DNA of 64,000 bases from Ptychodera flava. Lineage: Eukaryota > Hemichordata > Enteropneusta > Ptychoderidae. The notes beneath the pieces are model-generated. The model was not told where the DNA came from. It did not search any database and saw only the letters and a list, made by a program, of their open reading frames with translations. The DNA is taken from assembly GCF_041260155.1 (NCBI RefSeq), contig NW_027248277.1:9755675-9819674 (forward strand). The letters are read 5' to 3'. Position numbers and translations under genes: made by a program. Of the stretch, positions 11,293-24,195 are shown piece after piece (positions within the stretch are counted from its first letter, which is position 1; each line of letters starts with the position of its first letter).

Positions 11293-14200
11293 AGTCCAGT
11301 CAATTTAGGGTTTAACCTAGGACTAATTGCAACAGAAATTATTTCTTCACCATGACCTTTGAAAGGTCTCACTAATGACACATTAAAAGTATAGAAAAGT
11401 ATAAGGGGTGCAAATTGGTTAAATTTGCATATATTCAAATTAGCTATATATCGCCTTTAAAATGACTGCTATACTCACATTTTGGGCATGTAAACTGAAT
11501 TCAAGTGACTGTTTTGATTGCAACACAATTTAGTAAGGCTCAACAAGTTATTTTCTAAATTCTTGAACAATAAAGGTTAGGTTATGCAAATTAAGTAATT
11601 TGCATATATTCGCAGTTTTCCCACTATTTCAGACAAAATAAATGTTTTAGCTCATATTTCAACAAGCTTTTTTCTCTATGAAATTCTTAAGGTTTTGCAA
11701 GAATTACCTAAAACATCTTAGGTTGACCTAATTTGCATGTATGTTATTTTAATACAAAAGGCCTAATTTGCATAATTGACACAAACAGTCTTCTGAATAT
11801 ATTAAGCCTACAATAGCTTCCATTTACATTTTCTGGTTATTCAGACATGCAATGAATAAAGAGAAGAGTTTCAGAGAATTACTGTTTAAATAAAAGGAAT
11901 CAGAATTCTGTCTTTGGATATTCTTCTTTCTTTTACGACGATAAGTTATTCATAAAAAATCATTGGACGTGCTCAAGTTTTTGACATCAATTGTCATTTT
12001 AAGTCATTTTCTCCTACAACTTGTTCGATTGCAGTAAATATTTTGAAGGAATATTTTATGCTTTTGGTCACTATCTTCAATGACGATGGAAATATTCAGC
12101 TACTAATATATGGTACACCACACTTAACAGTTGTGCCTGTGAATCATCCTTCTCATTATTAAACTATCATTAGTATAAATACGAACATAATTTGACAATT
12201 ATTATGATGGTCATTATCATATCAAAATTTCTTCCTCTTCCTCTCTGTTTACATCTTCCTCTAGGTGGTTCATTTGTTTACAGCCAGAATCCTTTCGTTG
12301 ACAACAGAAAGTCTAGATTTTGTTTTTCTGTCGGGTTATTCATGCTGCTGCAGTTCATGTAGAACCCATAAGTATGGGGAAGGATAAGTCAATGAAAAGA
12401 TGTGAAGCATAGGATGATATAATTGTACTGCGTATCATATCAGATCTTAGATGTGCAAGTATCACTCATGGGGCTGTTATGTAATGGACTTCCCATTTGC
12501 AGATTATTAGACTTCTGTATTATTACCAATAAGATCGATCACTCAAGGAATTGAGAGTCTGGCCAATCTGAGGTGAGACTTCCATAAGGTTCAAAATACA
12601 GGATAACCAATTTTATGATAATTTGATGTCAAAATTTGATATCATAATTGATAAACTCGTTAACAGCACTTCTGTGATGCAAATCCCTTCACATTTTGGT
12701 TTTTTGTTTCACGGTCATGAAAATTTGAAAGAGCAGCTAGACCATGTAACATTATGAAAAGTATCTAGATTTGCTTTTACCAGTGATTTAGATTATCATG
12801 ATTCAGTCAACAGATTTTTTTCAGTTTTTCCTCAAATGCTATGGCTGTGTACGGTAAGATTAAACAGGAAATCTCTCTCTTCAGTCCATTATATGACTTT
12901 ATATTAATTTTCAATTGTTGTCTTCAAAAAATTTCAAAATTTTGAGAAATGCAGTGTCCTTCGATTATTGTAATGTCTTTCAGCTGATAAAGGAACAGCT
13001 TTCCTTATCCATATTTCATGATGATTGGCAGTATAGTATAACAATCGTCCCTCTATATCATCATGATCATTATACTTTATAAATCATTACTATCATAAAT
13101 TTCTGTATGTGGCATGAACAGGCAAGTTGCACACAGTCAAAAGTATATCTGATTTACCAGTGACCACACAACCTGGTCTTTATTACATTTTACCCACACT
13201 TAATCTATATATAAGTAATACGGGTAAGGGTGAAAATAAACAAAATAGAGCTGAAACACAAATTTTCTTCAGCCTCCCTTAGTTCAAAGTGTTGGTTATT
13301 TGGCCAAGCATTTTGGTATGCATTAAGAAAATCCAAATCTTCCAGTAAGTTCCCATGTTATTGACATTATGCAAATTCTCTAGATAATTGAAACGAACTA
13401 TACGAATCAATCATTGTTTATTTTTACAGGTCTTTTCATTCTGTAGGCCCTATTAGTATATAATTATTAAAATGAGTTAAAATACACAGAAAATAAATAA
13501 CCATGTCAATTTCTTTGTACTGAGCAAAATGTTCATTCAAGTTATAAAATGGACATCTTTCGATAGGAAGAATTTAAAGTATTAAATAACTTAAACAAGT
13601 AGTGACTCTTAATGTAACTTCTCATTTACTGATAGCATAATTAATTAAAATAAGTTGACGTCAATTTGAAAAATTAAAGAAAATTATTTTAATGATCATC
13701 ATATATGATTTATGCACATGAGGAATCGCTCAAAATTAGGTAAATTATATTTAGCAATGTTAGTAAAAACTTCCAATCTCTCTTTACGATATTGTAAAAC
13801 CTTTCAAGTTTCAATTATTACATTTAATACAGTGTAGGCATTTCCTATAAAATCTTTTAAAATTAGTCCTTTGCACAATGTAGATTGTATTAGGCTTTGA
13901 AAATACCATTCTCGGACCTTTTAAGTATTTAAGGTGAAGAAATAATTCATGTTCCAATTAGAAAAAGGAAGTGACATGGTTGACTTTTTGGACAAATGCA
14001 AATAAGATTTTTTTTATCGCTGTAAGATATATTTGAAAACATTCCCTGAACTAAAAACAAGAAAATGATGTTACATAGTCATTACAATGTCAACTTATCT
14101 CTTAAATCACTTTCGTAAATTGATTATCAGCACCAGGTTTGTATAGCATCTATGACCCATTTAGCCTTTTGGGTAAATTAGCTGTCTTATGCACAACTTC

Positions 14201-16170
14201 ATTAAATGCACTTTTCGCGATCCCTTGGATCGCCTTTGTTCTAGTCTGTAAGAGAATGATTGAGGTGTAATAGCCTTTTGTTTTCCATTGAAATTGTAAT
14301 CTAGTGGGTAAATGTTCTGATAAGACAATCTGGTGCCAACAAAGGCCTTTAAACTTGCGATATGTCACTTCCATGACCCTATAGCTACTAAAATTTAGTT
14401 CTAATGATCTCCGTTGATTTTTAACATTGGATATAGTCATTTATACTATAGGTCAATAAAGGGAAAAGTAAAGTGGTAGGAGGGGCACATTGCAGTTATG
14501 TAAAATGAGGAATCTTAAATGATTTTATGCATTGCCTACAAACACAAAAAGTACATTAAAAATATCAAATTGCTTGAATTAAATATCATTAGCTGAATAT
14601 ATTTTTAAGAAATCTATTAACAGCAACGATTTTGTTCCCTTTTCTAAGTTTTATATTTATTCAAATTATGCACTGTCTCCCCTCTTAACAGTCATTTTGT
14701 TTGTCATTCTGTACATTCAATACAGAGTGGAAACAAAAACTACTTGTTGTGTAGATTAAATATAATTTTTAAGTGAAATGCAGTGGCAGCCATACTTGAT
14801 TTAGGCAAATTAGGAATATTTCTCGGGCGATAAAATGTATTCAAAAATATTGCCTGGACAAAAATTAAGATAAATGCATACATTACTTGAACATAATGTC
14901 GCATTTTTCTCAATTCAATATGCATATTTCTTTTATCAGTGAATGTATTGCTCCCATTATCCGTTTATATCTATGCAAATTAGGTAATGTTATAAATCTT
15001 AGATTGTATTGGACTTTAAGTATGTCATTCTACGACCTCTCTAAAATACACCAAGAAAATTTAATTCTATTGCAGTCAGAAGTAGCTTATATAGTTATTA
15101 ATTAGGGACATACAAAGAAAAACGAAGTGTTGTGACGGCCATATTGGATTTATGCAAATGAGGAATATTTCTATGACGAAAAAATATTTTAATCAACATT
15201 GCCTGAACCAAACACAAGGCAAATAAGCCCAAAACCCGCATATATCATGTTTAGCCGAATATTTTTAGTAGCAACATTCTATCAGCACCTAGTTTGTAAC
15301 CATAATCTTTTTACATATATGCAAATTAGGCATTGTTTACATTTCTAGATTGTACGAGGCTTTTAGTATGTCACTGTAGGGCTTCTCTGAAATACACAGT
15401 GGATAAATAATTCTATTGCTGTCAAAAGTAGCATAAAAATACTTATTAATTGGGAAAAATACATTGAAAAGTGAAGGTTGTGGCGGCCATATTGGATTTA
15501 TGCAAATTAGGAATATTTCTATGAAGACTAGATATTTCCATCAACATTAGCTAAACCAAAAAAAAGGCAAATAAGCCAAAAACCTGCTTAACAGATCATG
15601 TTTAGCCAATTATTTTTAGCAGAAACATTCTATCAGCACTTAGTTTGTACCCATAATCTTTTTACATCTATGCAAATTAGGCACTGTTTACAATTCTAGA
15701 TTGTACTAGGCTTTTAGTATGTTATTCTAGGACTTGTATAAAATACACTGTGAAAAAATTAATCTATTGCTGTCAGTAGTAGCTTAAAAATAGTTATTAA
15801 TTCGAGAAAAAACTAAGAAAGTGAAGTGTTGTGGCGGCCTTATTGGATTTATGCAAATGAGGAATATTTGTATGACGACAAAATATTTTCAATAACATTG
15901 CCTAGACCAAAAAGGAGGCAAATAAGCCAAAAAAACCTGATCAAAAGCATGTTTAGCCACATATTTTCAGTAGAAACCGTCTATCAGCGACAATTTTATA
16001 CCCATGAGCCCCCTTTACATTTATGCAAATTAGGCACTGTTGCACCCCTTAGATTTTATTATACTTTAGTATGTTATTTCTAGGACCTTTCCAAAATGCA
16101 TGGTGAAGAAATAATTTCTGTTGCAATTAGTCCTAGGTTTACCCCTTGTTTGGCTTAGTTTGACTGGACT
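11293..16170. mobile_element. 4.9 kb terminal-inverted-repeat element, apparently non-autonomous
   Basis: The left end (AGTCCAGTCAATTTAGGG, then CCTAGGACTAATTGCAACAG up to CTTCACCATG) recurs in inverse orientation ending at 16170, giving imperfect inverted repeats of about 65-70 bp. ATTTT flanks both ends (11288-11292 and 16171-16175), a plausible 5-bp target duplication. No ORF in the interior resembles a transposase. The interior is very AT-rich and its right third is a tandem array of about 350-bp units. The superfamily cannot be assigned from what I can see. Confidence 0.8.
14430..16100. repeat. Degenerate tandem repeat, about 350-bp unit
   Basis: The phrase GGCCATATTGGATTTATGCA with following GAGGAATATTTCTATGAC recurs near 14785 (diverged), 15136, 15484 and 15836. 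A second phrase, CTATGCAAATTAGG, recurs about 170-190 bases after each. At least four units fill the right third of the inverted-repeat element; older remnants may extend left to about 13.7 kb. Confidence 0.85.
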
Positions 16171-16290
16171 ATTTTGACTTTCGTTAAAATCTGTTTGATG
16201 CTGGTCGATAATGGTAAAGGTTTGAAAATGCCATGCATGTAACCAAATGTTATACCATTAACTCAATGTGAAGAGGAATGTAATAAAAAC

Positions 16291-16408
16291 ATTATTGCCT
16301 GAATACATGGGTTTATGTGCCCTCGCAGCAGGTAACAATATGCCCTCCTGGCATCGGGCAAAATGTCACCTGCTCTCGGCACCTAAACCAATGTATTCAG
16401 GCAATAAT
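16291..16408. mobile_element. 118-bp hairpin MITE-like element
   Basis: ATTATTGCCTGAATACAT at 16291 is matched in inverse by the sequence ending at 16408. The inner arms (GTGCC..AGCAGGT against ACCTGCT..GGCAC) also pair, so almost the whole segment folds into one long hairpin. It could be a tiny MITE or a folded transcript; there is no evidence for a gene. Confidence 0.65.
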
Positions 16409-16684
16409 ATAGTAGTTGGCAATACCGCAACATGATTAATATACGTACGTAGACACTTATCACGCGCAAGAGCATGTTTTGCAGTCCTGTAAAATAAATT
16501 ATGAACGTCGGCTTTTTAATGCTTGTGAAAATTTACGATCTATGGTTCCGCCACCATGCCCGGCCAATCAGATTGTTCGATTAAACCAGCCAATGACAGC
16601 CATGGATACAGGATACAGTGTATAATCTCTTCACGCACCCCAACGGTGAAGTGAAAACTGGGACCTTATCTGCTCAGACGCAAA

Positions 16685-17011
16685 ATGTCGTCTTCTTCTA
16701 CTCTGCTTATGAACGAGGAACATCAGAACTATAATGCCAATAACCGAAATAAGAAGATATTGGCAATGTTTACGCTACCTTCCGACGAGCACTGCAGAAG
16801 AAGCGTGATGGGCGTGGTCGCTTCCGACAATAACAGAACGTTTTGCAAAACGGGATTTCAAATGCCAACCTATACCTTCCACCTCCCACTTCATTTGTTG
16901 TCCTTACAACAGTTAAGCCCGGACAGCTCCCACCACTGCCCGAATCGTGATCGTCATTGCGGAATGTTATTCAAAAGTGAGCGGCGACCGGAAGACACGG
17001 TACTCTCGTAA
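16685..17011 (+). CDS. Small ORF, unrecognised (108 codons)
   Basis: An uninterrupted ATG-to-stop ORF preceded by CCAAT (about 16590) and a TATAA-like site (about 16622) at plausible distances. Part of its upstream flank, CCAATGACAGCCATG, recurs at about 28142 without an ORF, which weakens the promoter argument. The product has no signal peptide, membrane segment or domain I recognise. Could be a chance ORF or the first exon of a longer gene. Confidence 0.25.
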   Translation: MSSSSTLLMNEEHQNYNANNRNKKILAMFTLPSDEHCRRSVMGVVASDNNRTFCKTGFQMPTYTFHLPLHLLSLQQLSPDSSHHCPNRDRHCGMLFKSERRPEDTVLS

Positions 17012-18600
17012 TGTATAATAAAGGAAGTCACTGTACTACAGACGATAGGAATATCACAATCCTTTGCTTTAAGGCAATATGTGTGACAGCGCATATGGGA
17101 GTGCCCCCGGTGGCATGTTTACGATATCACGGTGTTTACAACCTTGCTGAGACCCTTGGAAGCTAATAAATAGCGGACTCCCCAGCTACGTCTAATTTCG
17201 TTTATAATTTATTGACATAGTTACAGGTAAGCATCGGGAACGGCATCTATATTTCAATTTGTGAGCCAATATATATTTTGAGATAGTAGGACATATTTCA
17301 TAAGGATTTCCACAAGAAATTAGAGACTTATTTGTTTGAAAGATTTTACTCTTTCTAAAATGGTACGTATATTTCCTGTCTACAAAGTTGACTTAAAACT
17401 TGAAGATATTGTTCTCTGCGCAGTCGCGCCTGAACACTAAACTGTTGTAAGCCACTTAATCAGTAAAGAGATTTTTGAAGCCTCATGCAGAATATATTTG
17501 GCCTCGGTTCGATCGAGTTCAGTCTTACATACTACACTTCCAACTTTCTGTTGTGTCGTCTCCTGGTCCCTCCCTTCTTTGAGATAGTGTAGCTATCTCT
17601 ACCCCACCGTCTATATGTCTAAAGTTGCTCGTCCCTTTTCTCTGTCGGCTGGACGTGAAGCCGATTTGATCATAGATCCGTTTTAGGGTCTATGATTTGA
17701 TGTCCCGATATAAAATGAACGACTTCATTTTGGACAGCGTTAGCATGGGGTGCAGACGATACACGCACGTTCAATGATCGACAGGAACTTGAAATTTATT
17801 TACTCAGCAAGATGCTATTTTCCATTTTTCCGTTTTTAGCTCAAATTATCACATAATATCAAGACTCAAAGTCTATTCATATCGCTACATTATTTGTACA
17901 GAATCCCTGATAGGCGAGTTTAGTGGTCACCGATACCGTTCGGTCGGTCGTTACCCTTTCCCTCCGCTGTTGGTTGTGAACGATGTGAATGGACCAGGGG
18001 TGACATAGCTGGTGACTAAGAACCGATTCGCCCAAAGTCTGTATGTCGATGAATTTCAGGGGACATATTTTCAACAAATTATCGTTTACATAAAGCAAAT
18101 CAAGTAATGCTGACATTTTTGCTGAAACACAGAAACAGATCAATTGGCCAGTCTAGATTAGCCAGTTTGTTAAAAATTCGCCGTTAATGTGAGATTATTT
18201 ATAGGTCCCTGCTACTCTAGATATTTGCTTTTCGTCTGCATTCTCCATGATCATAGGGTCAAGAGTCAGAGGTCAGCTTAACCTCTCGAATTCGCTTGTC
18301 GGGCAAGGGAAGTTTTTTAAGTGGCGGAGCAGCGAAAACTATAGACAGTAAAGTTCCACTGTCTATGCGAAAACGAAGGTAAACTAAAGGACGTAAAATC
18401 TCATTCAAACGGTATTTACTTATTTCTTCATGGTGATGAGTTTCATTTTGACATGATAAAGTCGTTAAGCTTGATATTTCAAGCCATAGAGGTAGTATTA
18501 GTTGTCAAGACGAACTCGCACACTCCACGTAGTCCTTAACAACAAACGTGCACTTCTCTCATACCCCAGACATGACCAGAGCATGTGCAGACTTCATTCG
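17012..18600. other. No supported gene
   Basis: Short ORFs only. Two small hairpins are visible: CATAGATCC..GGGTCTATG near 17670 and ATAGACAGT..ACTGTCTAT near 18340. Confidence 0.5.
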
Positions 18601-18619
18601 TTCATTTGAACAAAGAAAG

Positions 18620-18625
18620 TTTATT
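18620..18625 (-). terminator. Candidate poly(A) signal of gene B
   Basis: AATAAA on the minus strand about 275 bases beyond part 2 of the conserved 3'UTR element, similar to the spacing in gene A. The motif is weak evidence on its own. Confidence 0.3.
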
Positions 18626-18898
18626 CAAACTTTGAAAGCCACGCTAACTTGTAAAGGCAAAGTTCTCATCACATAGTCAAAACGATGAAAAAAAATATTC
18701 CAAAGTTTCTTTCAGTGCGAACAAGAAAGCGATTACATGTCAACAATACAAAACTTCAGAGTCACGTGCAAACACTCAACTAACAAAGCTATTCATTTGC
18801 ATTTAGTTCTCTGCTTGATCAGATAACAAACAGGTGACATTGAATGTAAAGGACATTACAGAATTTTCATGCTTTTGTTTAATCGAAACTTTTTAGTA

Positions 18899-19028
18899 CT
18901 CGGGTACGGAGTCGTTCGACAGGTAAGACATCATAACCATTCTGATTCTGTCAAAAGCTTTGAACTAAGTAGAAACGAAATCATTATTATTATGAGTCTC
19001 ACTTGCCGTCATCCATAGTACCGTCATA
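18899..19028 (-). promoter_or_regulatory. Two-part conserved 3'UTR element, gene B copy
   Basis: Read on the minus strand, ATGACGGTACTATGGATGAC ends near 19008 and GACTCCGTACCCGAG follows at 18913-18899. Each part differs by a single base from the gene A copy. The gap between the parts is longer here (about 93 bases against 49 and 29). It lies about 0.8 kb past the stop of gene B, in the expected 3'UTR and on the gene's own strand. Confidence 0.7.
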
Positions 19029-19788
19029 GTTACATTATTCTGATAGTCACATGACGATGAAATTTACAGCAACAGTCCTAAATCCCTGGTTCTCGCATGG
19101 GTCACTGTTGGTCGGCAAAATTTTATAAGGTGTACCTCTGAACAACTTGATCAAGATGACACAACTTTAAAAAGTGAAAGAACAAATGAGATTATGTAAA
19201 AAGGTAAATGTCAAGAACGCGAAATCTTGGATTGAGGACTGGCGCTTGTAAGTAATTTTTGGGATAAACTTTTTGTAAATCGTGTTACAATTGAGTAAAT
19301 AGTGACATTACTATCTAAATGAAATTGAAAAAAGAAATTATACCGAAAAACTTGTGTAGCGGGCTATTGCAAATCATTGAAAAGAATACTCGGTGTTTAA
19401 ATTTTGCTGTCATTTCCAACAAAATGTGATCAGCTGATGATATTTCGCTGTCTGAAAAAAATAAGAAAACTGATATTAGTCCGACAAGCTTGCGATGGAA
19501 AAATGAGGGAAAAAACTAAAACAATAATGAATGCGCTCAACTTGCTAGGAGAGACAAAAATTGGATGGGATTGGGTTGGCTTGGATTGGGTTGGCTATTA
19601 TTCTGATGCACAATGCCGAGATGGGTATAATGTAACATGAAATACTTTCACCGATGTCAAGTTCCAGAAAAGTGGCGCGCAAATTACATCGCCTTACTTT
19701 ATGCACTACTCAGCAATGATTTCCTCTCATAAAAGTCGGCAAAGAAGAGAAAGGAACTCTACTTCTTTAATTACCTGGTTTTTGAGTC

Positions 19789-22700
19789 CTACTGTGCCAA
19801 CACTGCGATGGCCAGTACCAAGATAGTCAGAATACCAACAGTGAGGGAAGCTGATCCAGAGTCGGCTGTAAATAGACAGACACACGTTGACAAATTCGTA
19901 GACAGTTCGTGATACAGAACAGAAGGCAGACAGAATAAGATAGGCAGAGAGAAAATTCAGAGACTGGTAATGTGAAAGAAAAGGAATCACGAAACCAATT
20001 TATAAAATATAATAAATACAAAAAACAATATCTCCTGGGCATGCATTGAGAAATTTTAAAATATGTGTAAACAATAAATATTCAATTGCCATAAACACTG
20101 TTTGCTATAGCGCCATTGGACCCATGTACAAGTTATTAGTGATTCAATTAACATATCGTCTTTTCAATACTTTAGTAATCCTAACTCAAATGAGATTAAT
20201 AGAGGCGAGGGGAATTCTTAACTCGTGAACCATCCTCCCAATAGTGACTGAAGTTTGCTGCCTTTGCTTTGAAAATGAAAATTACGATGCAGGTGGTGAC
20301 TAGGTGAATATCAAAATGTACTTTTCGGAGCCATTGCAACTGGGATTTTAAAAGAACTTTTCATCAGATTCAAACTTGACATTAAACTACACCCCGTACC
20401 TGTACATGTGGGGAGGGTCAAGGTACCCCCTGTACACACAGTAGGGTTGGTTCCGCCCAAAGTGTATCCGTCATCGCATTCAAATTCCACTGTCGCTTTG
20501 TCGGCAATGGGATAGGTCGGAGCGTCACCCTTGTACTTGAGTCCAGTGGACAATGTGCCGGGATCGGCACAAGTAGATGCTGAATTTTAGCGTAATGATA
20601 AAATCTATTTATTTCTTAGTTTAGAGTTTCAACCAGGGACAAACTGTATCGCAATTATTGTGCCTTGCTCTGAACAAATATCCCAACTTACAAAAAATCG
20701 TAAAGGCCTTTGGAATATGTCTGTTAAGTTGTCGCATAACCTACTTAACCCTTTGAGTGCTGTAATTTTTCCCACCAAAACTTCACTGCCACATTTTGCC
20801 AGTTTTTATGAATTTTTCTGAAATTTGTTGATAATTTTTGACCAAATGGACACCATATTTCATTTGCTACAGTTTTTTATTAAAACTTTGGAAAAATCTA
20901 AGAAAAATTGACTGAGGTATATTTTTAAAGGGGGTGGGGGAAATTGACGTTGGCGCTCAAAGAGTTAAACATTTTATACAATCAAGGCAATGCGAGCCTT
21001 GAACAAACACTTTAAATTTTGGCTCAAAGACTAAGACGTTTGGACGACACAATGTACGAATTTTGTAATTTTAATATTTTACTTGTGATTTGTAAATTTG
21101 AAAACATATTTTCTTTAAAAATTAATTATCTCATGCAATCGCGACAAAACCCCTTCCATCTGACTGACATTCACGGGCTGATCCTGATGGAGAATCTATA
21201 TCAGTGGACAGAAATTTTGGCCCTACCTGTACATGTTGGGAGAGTCAGGGTACCCGCGTTACACACGGCAGGGTTGGTTCCGCTCAACGTACGTCCATCT
21301 TCACATTCAAACTCCACCGTCGCTTTGTCTGCTATTGGGTAAGTTGGAGCATCACCCTTGTACTTGAGTCCAGTGGACAATGTGCCAGGGTCCGCACACG
21401 TTGTTGCTGCATATTAATAAAATGCAACTGACTTTAATCATGTACCAGGGCTAGCTACTTTACTAAGTGCATTTTCTATTAAGTGAAGAAGTTTTTATAA
21501 ATCTCAGTTTCATTGATTCGACAGTAATTAATAGCATATCCGGGTTCTGTTCCTTAGTAGTTGACTATTTTATCTCAGAAAGGAGCAGTCAAATACGGGA
21601 AAATTGCTCATCAAATTCTGTAAAAGATTACACTCACCTTGCCTTGTTTCAAAATATTCACATGACTTTAAATATAAATATTTTGAATTCCGGAGAATTT
21701 CCTTTTGAATATTAAAATATTGAATTACGTGTTATCTTGCTTCTTCATTAAGATAAGAAAAATAGACAAATCCTGAATTGCGAAGAAAGGTTATTTCCAT
21801 TCTCACAATTGCTTTCAAATATCCCATGGCTCATCATTTTGAGACAATGGTACGTGATTAATTTTATTACTCAGAAACCACATTAGAAGTGTCATGGAGG
21901 GACAGGAAAGAAAGCGCAAATCGCATACAATAATTACTATCTACTTGATTAAACATTTTACTCAACAATGCAGTGGCTAGAACACTACTCAAACGTTAAA
22001 AGAATTCTTTAGCCCTTGAAGGGTTTATTGTGAAAGCACAAATACTAAAGTCTTCGTCACCAAGCAGTTAACCTCGAGGAAGAAAATTGTAATTTTCTCT
22101 TACCAGTGCAGGTTGGAAGTGTTAATGTAACACCAGTACATGGCGCTGGATTGGTGCCACCTATGGCGTAGCCAGCTTCACATTCAAATTCCACTGTAGT
22201 GCCATCATCTATAGGATATGTTGGATCAGATGTTTTGTATTTCAGTCCAGTTGGTAGGGTTCCTGGATCCGGGCACTTTGTATCTAATTTAAGAGAAGAA
22301 TAAGAAAACATATTGGAAAAATGTGTTCAATGAAAAGCAGATATTAAATATGCAGTTTATTCATGTAAGGCCAATAAAAAAGAAATGTTTCTGGTCAGGT
22401 CCTTCTTTAAAAAATGGTGCGGCGACGCGCATTTTATTTTTTTTTTATTTTTTTTTCTCTCAAGGGTGGAGGAGGGTCAGTTTATAGTTTTATCAATATA
22501 GTCACATATATACTGTTCATGCAGTCACTGATCATGCCCCCCAAAGAATTTTCTCTTTCTCTTCAGCCATTTTGGTTTGGTGTCAGCCACGGCCGCCGGC
22601 CACAAACAGAAAAAAAAGGGTGACGCGCTGTTGTTCAAGTGACGCGCGCGCTGACCAGAAACATTTCTTTTTCTTTTTTTGGCCTAAAATGCTCGTTTTT

Positions 22701-23312
22701 TGCCAATAGTACTTTTCAGAGCGTAAGGATACACTGTTACTCACTTGAACATGTCGGTGGAGTAAGCGTTGTACCACTGCACACAGCTGGGTTGGTGCCA
22801 ACTAAAGTGTAGCCAGTTTCGCATTCAAATTCAACTTCTGCGTATCAGGGACAGGATATGATGGAGCAGTACCTTGTGTTTGAGAGGCGATGCTACTGTA
22901 GGCGCGTCACATTGACCTAGAATTATAATGAAAAGCAAATGTTAAAGGAAATGTACAAATTTGCTCCAGACCAAAATGCGTGATTTATCTTAGTTGAATT
23001 GGTTATCCTAATATTCTCCTTTATTCTAAACAAAATTAAAGGCAATCTCACCAACTCCATAGAACAGAACACTACAAGGATGCTCAAACCTGTGACAAAC
23101 CTGAAAAATAAAAAAACATGGTGCATTGCATGTGATACATTGTAAGATATCTATTTTATTAAATACTCGATATCTGCAACGCCTTCCCCAAATATTGTGT
23201 CGAACTCGCTTAAAAATTACAGCAGCTGTAAGTCGAAGATGAATCAAAAGTGTTAAAATATTTTTCTCTATTCCTAACTGGAGAATCATTTGTCCTACCT
23301 CATTTTCCACAT
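19789..23312 (-). CDS. Sushi-repeat GPI-anchored-type surface protein (gene B)
   Basis: Seven coding exons on the minus strand: 23312-23299, 23100-23052, 22916-22745, 22283-22104, 21406-21227, 20579-20400 and 19865-19789, about 284 residues. Exon 1 is 14 nt ending in phase 2, as in gene A. Exon 2 encodes the signal core GLSILVVFCSM. The next four exons each encode one sushi (CCP)-like module of about 60 residues with four Cys; three are exactly 180 nt and phase 1-1. The Trp usual between the third and fourth Cys is Leu or Pro. Exon 7 gives ADSGSAS and a hydrophobic tail to the stop. Exon 3 is 172 nt and needs two missing bases (near 22873 and 22841) to stay in frame; exon 2 needs one more (near 23052). 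The sushi family fits extracellular recognition or complement-like roles; the ligand is unknown. A 3'UTR intron begins 14 nt after the stop. Confidence 0.82.
20400..21406 (-). repeat. Recently duplicated sushi exon pair
   Basis: The 180-nt exons at 21406-21227 and 20579-20400 encode modules differing at about 7 of 60 residues. Both keep TLSTGLKYKGDAPTYPIADK. The module at 22283-22104 is more diverged. This indicates recent exon duplication inside gene B. Confidence 0.85.
20745..20968. mobile_element. MITE flanked by TTAA
   Basis: TTAACCCTTTGAGTGC at the left end is answered by GCGCTCAAAGAGTTAA at the right end, a 16-bp imperfect inverted repeat including TTAA. The element is 224 bp with no ORF and lies in an intron of gene B. 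The TTAA ends fit piggyBac- or Kolobok-type targets, but this is only suggestive. Confidence 0.7.
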
Positions 23313-23389
23313 TCTCCGCACTGTTGTTACTTGCGATGAAACACAGCAGACGATTTCAAAAAAGTGCCAGTCGAGAATCAAACATGGGC

Positions 23390-23395
23390 TATATA
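23390..23395 (-). promoter_or_regulatory. TATA box of gene B
   Basis: TATATA on the minus strand about 78 bases before the ATG at 23312. An initiator-like pyrimidine/CA context would fall near 23365. It matches the TATA-type promoters of genes A and C. Confidence 0.5.
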
Positions 23396-24195
23396 TGCAA
23401 TTAGTAAGGAGAAATATGTAAATGTCCCACACGCCATTGGTCTATAAAGACTACAGCTGCCCAATAGAATTTGATTGGGTTGTCCATAGACCTCTAAATT
23501 ATGTTAAAATTATTTTTCATATATCCCATCATTCCTTGCGAGAAAGGAGGGTTTTGAAAGTTTGTTTGCTTTACAAAGCTCGGTCCCGAACTCGGAGTAC
23601 CCATTTTCAAAAACATATAATTCATTATGTCATAATTTGCTTTGACATGTTTCAGCCATCATCGTGATTTGCAGATAACAATAAGAGGAGGTGCCTTATT
23701 TCGTTGAAATATACAATATAAATGCAATGTGTAGTTTGTAAGCGTCCCATTCTGTGAGAGTCACGTACGTGTACTAACCTTAGGAGGGACATTTTCAATC
23801 GGTTCAGAGGCGTGCATACCCATTTAAATGGCATGCTACAGTCCACGATTTGCTATAAATGTGGCCATTCACCCAGCTATAATCAGTCACGTTGGCATAT
23901 ATTATATCTTGTCTACTTGCCCGGGAGCACAGAGACCTTTCCATGATGCAAGAATCCTATATAGCAATTTTTCTGGAGAACTCAATCAACAACCCTAGTA
24001 ACCAATTGGACTGTTCACGTCGGAGAACGACCGTCAGTTCCTCAAATTGAAACAAATTACCCAATATAACCGATACTTACTATAATTCAAAATGGCCGCC
24101 ATCCCTGCATTATCTCTATTTGGAAAATACAATTCGCGATTGTCAGAAAGCTAAACTCGCATAAACTTTACTTACTCCTTTAGTTTCAAAATGGG

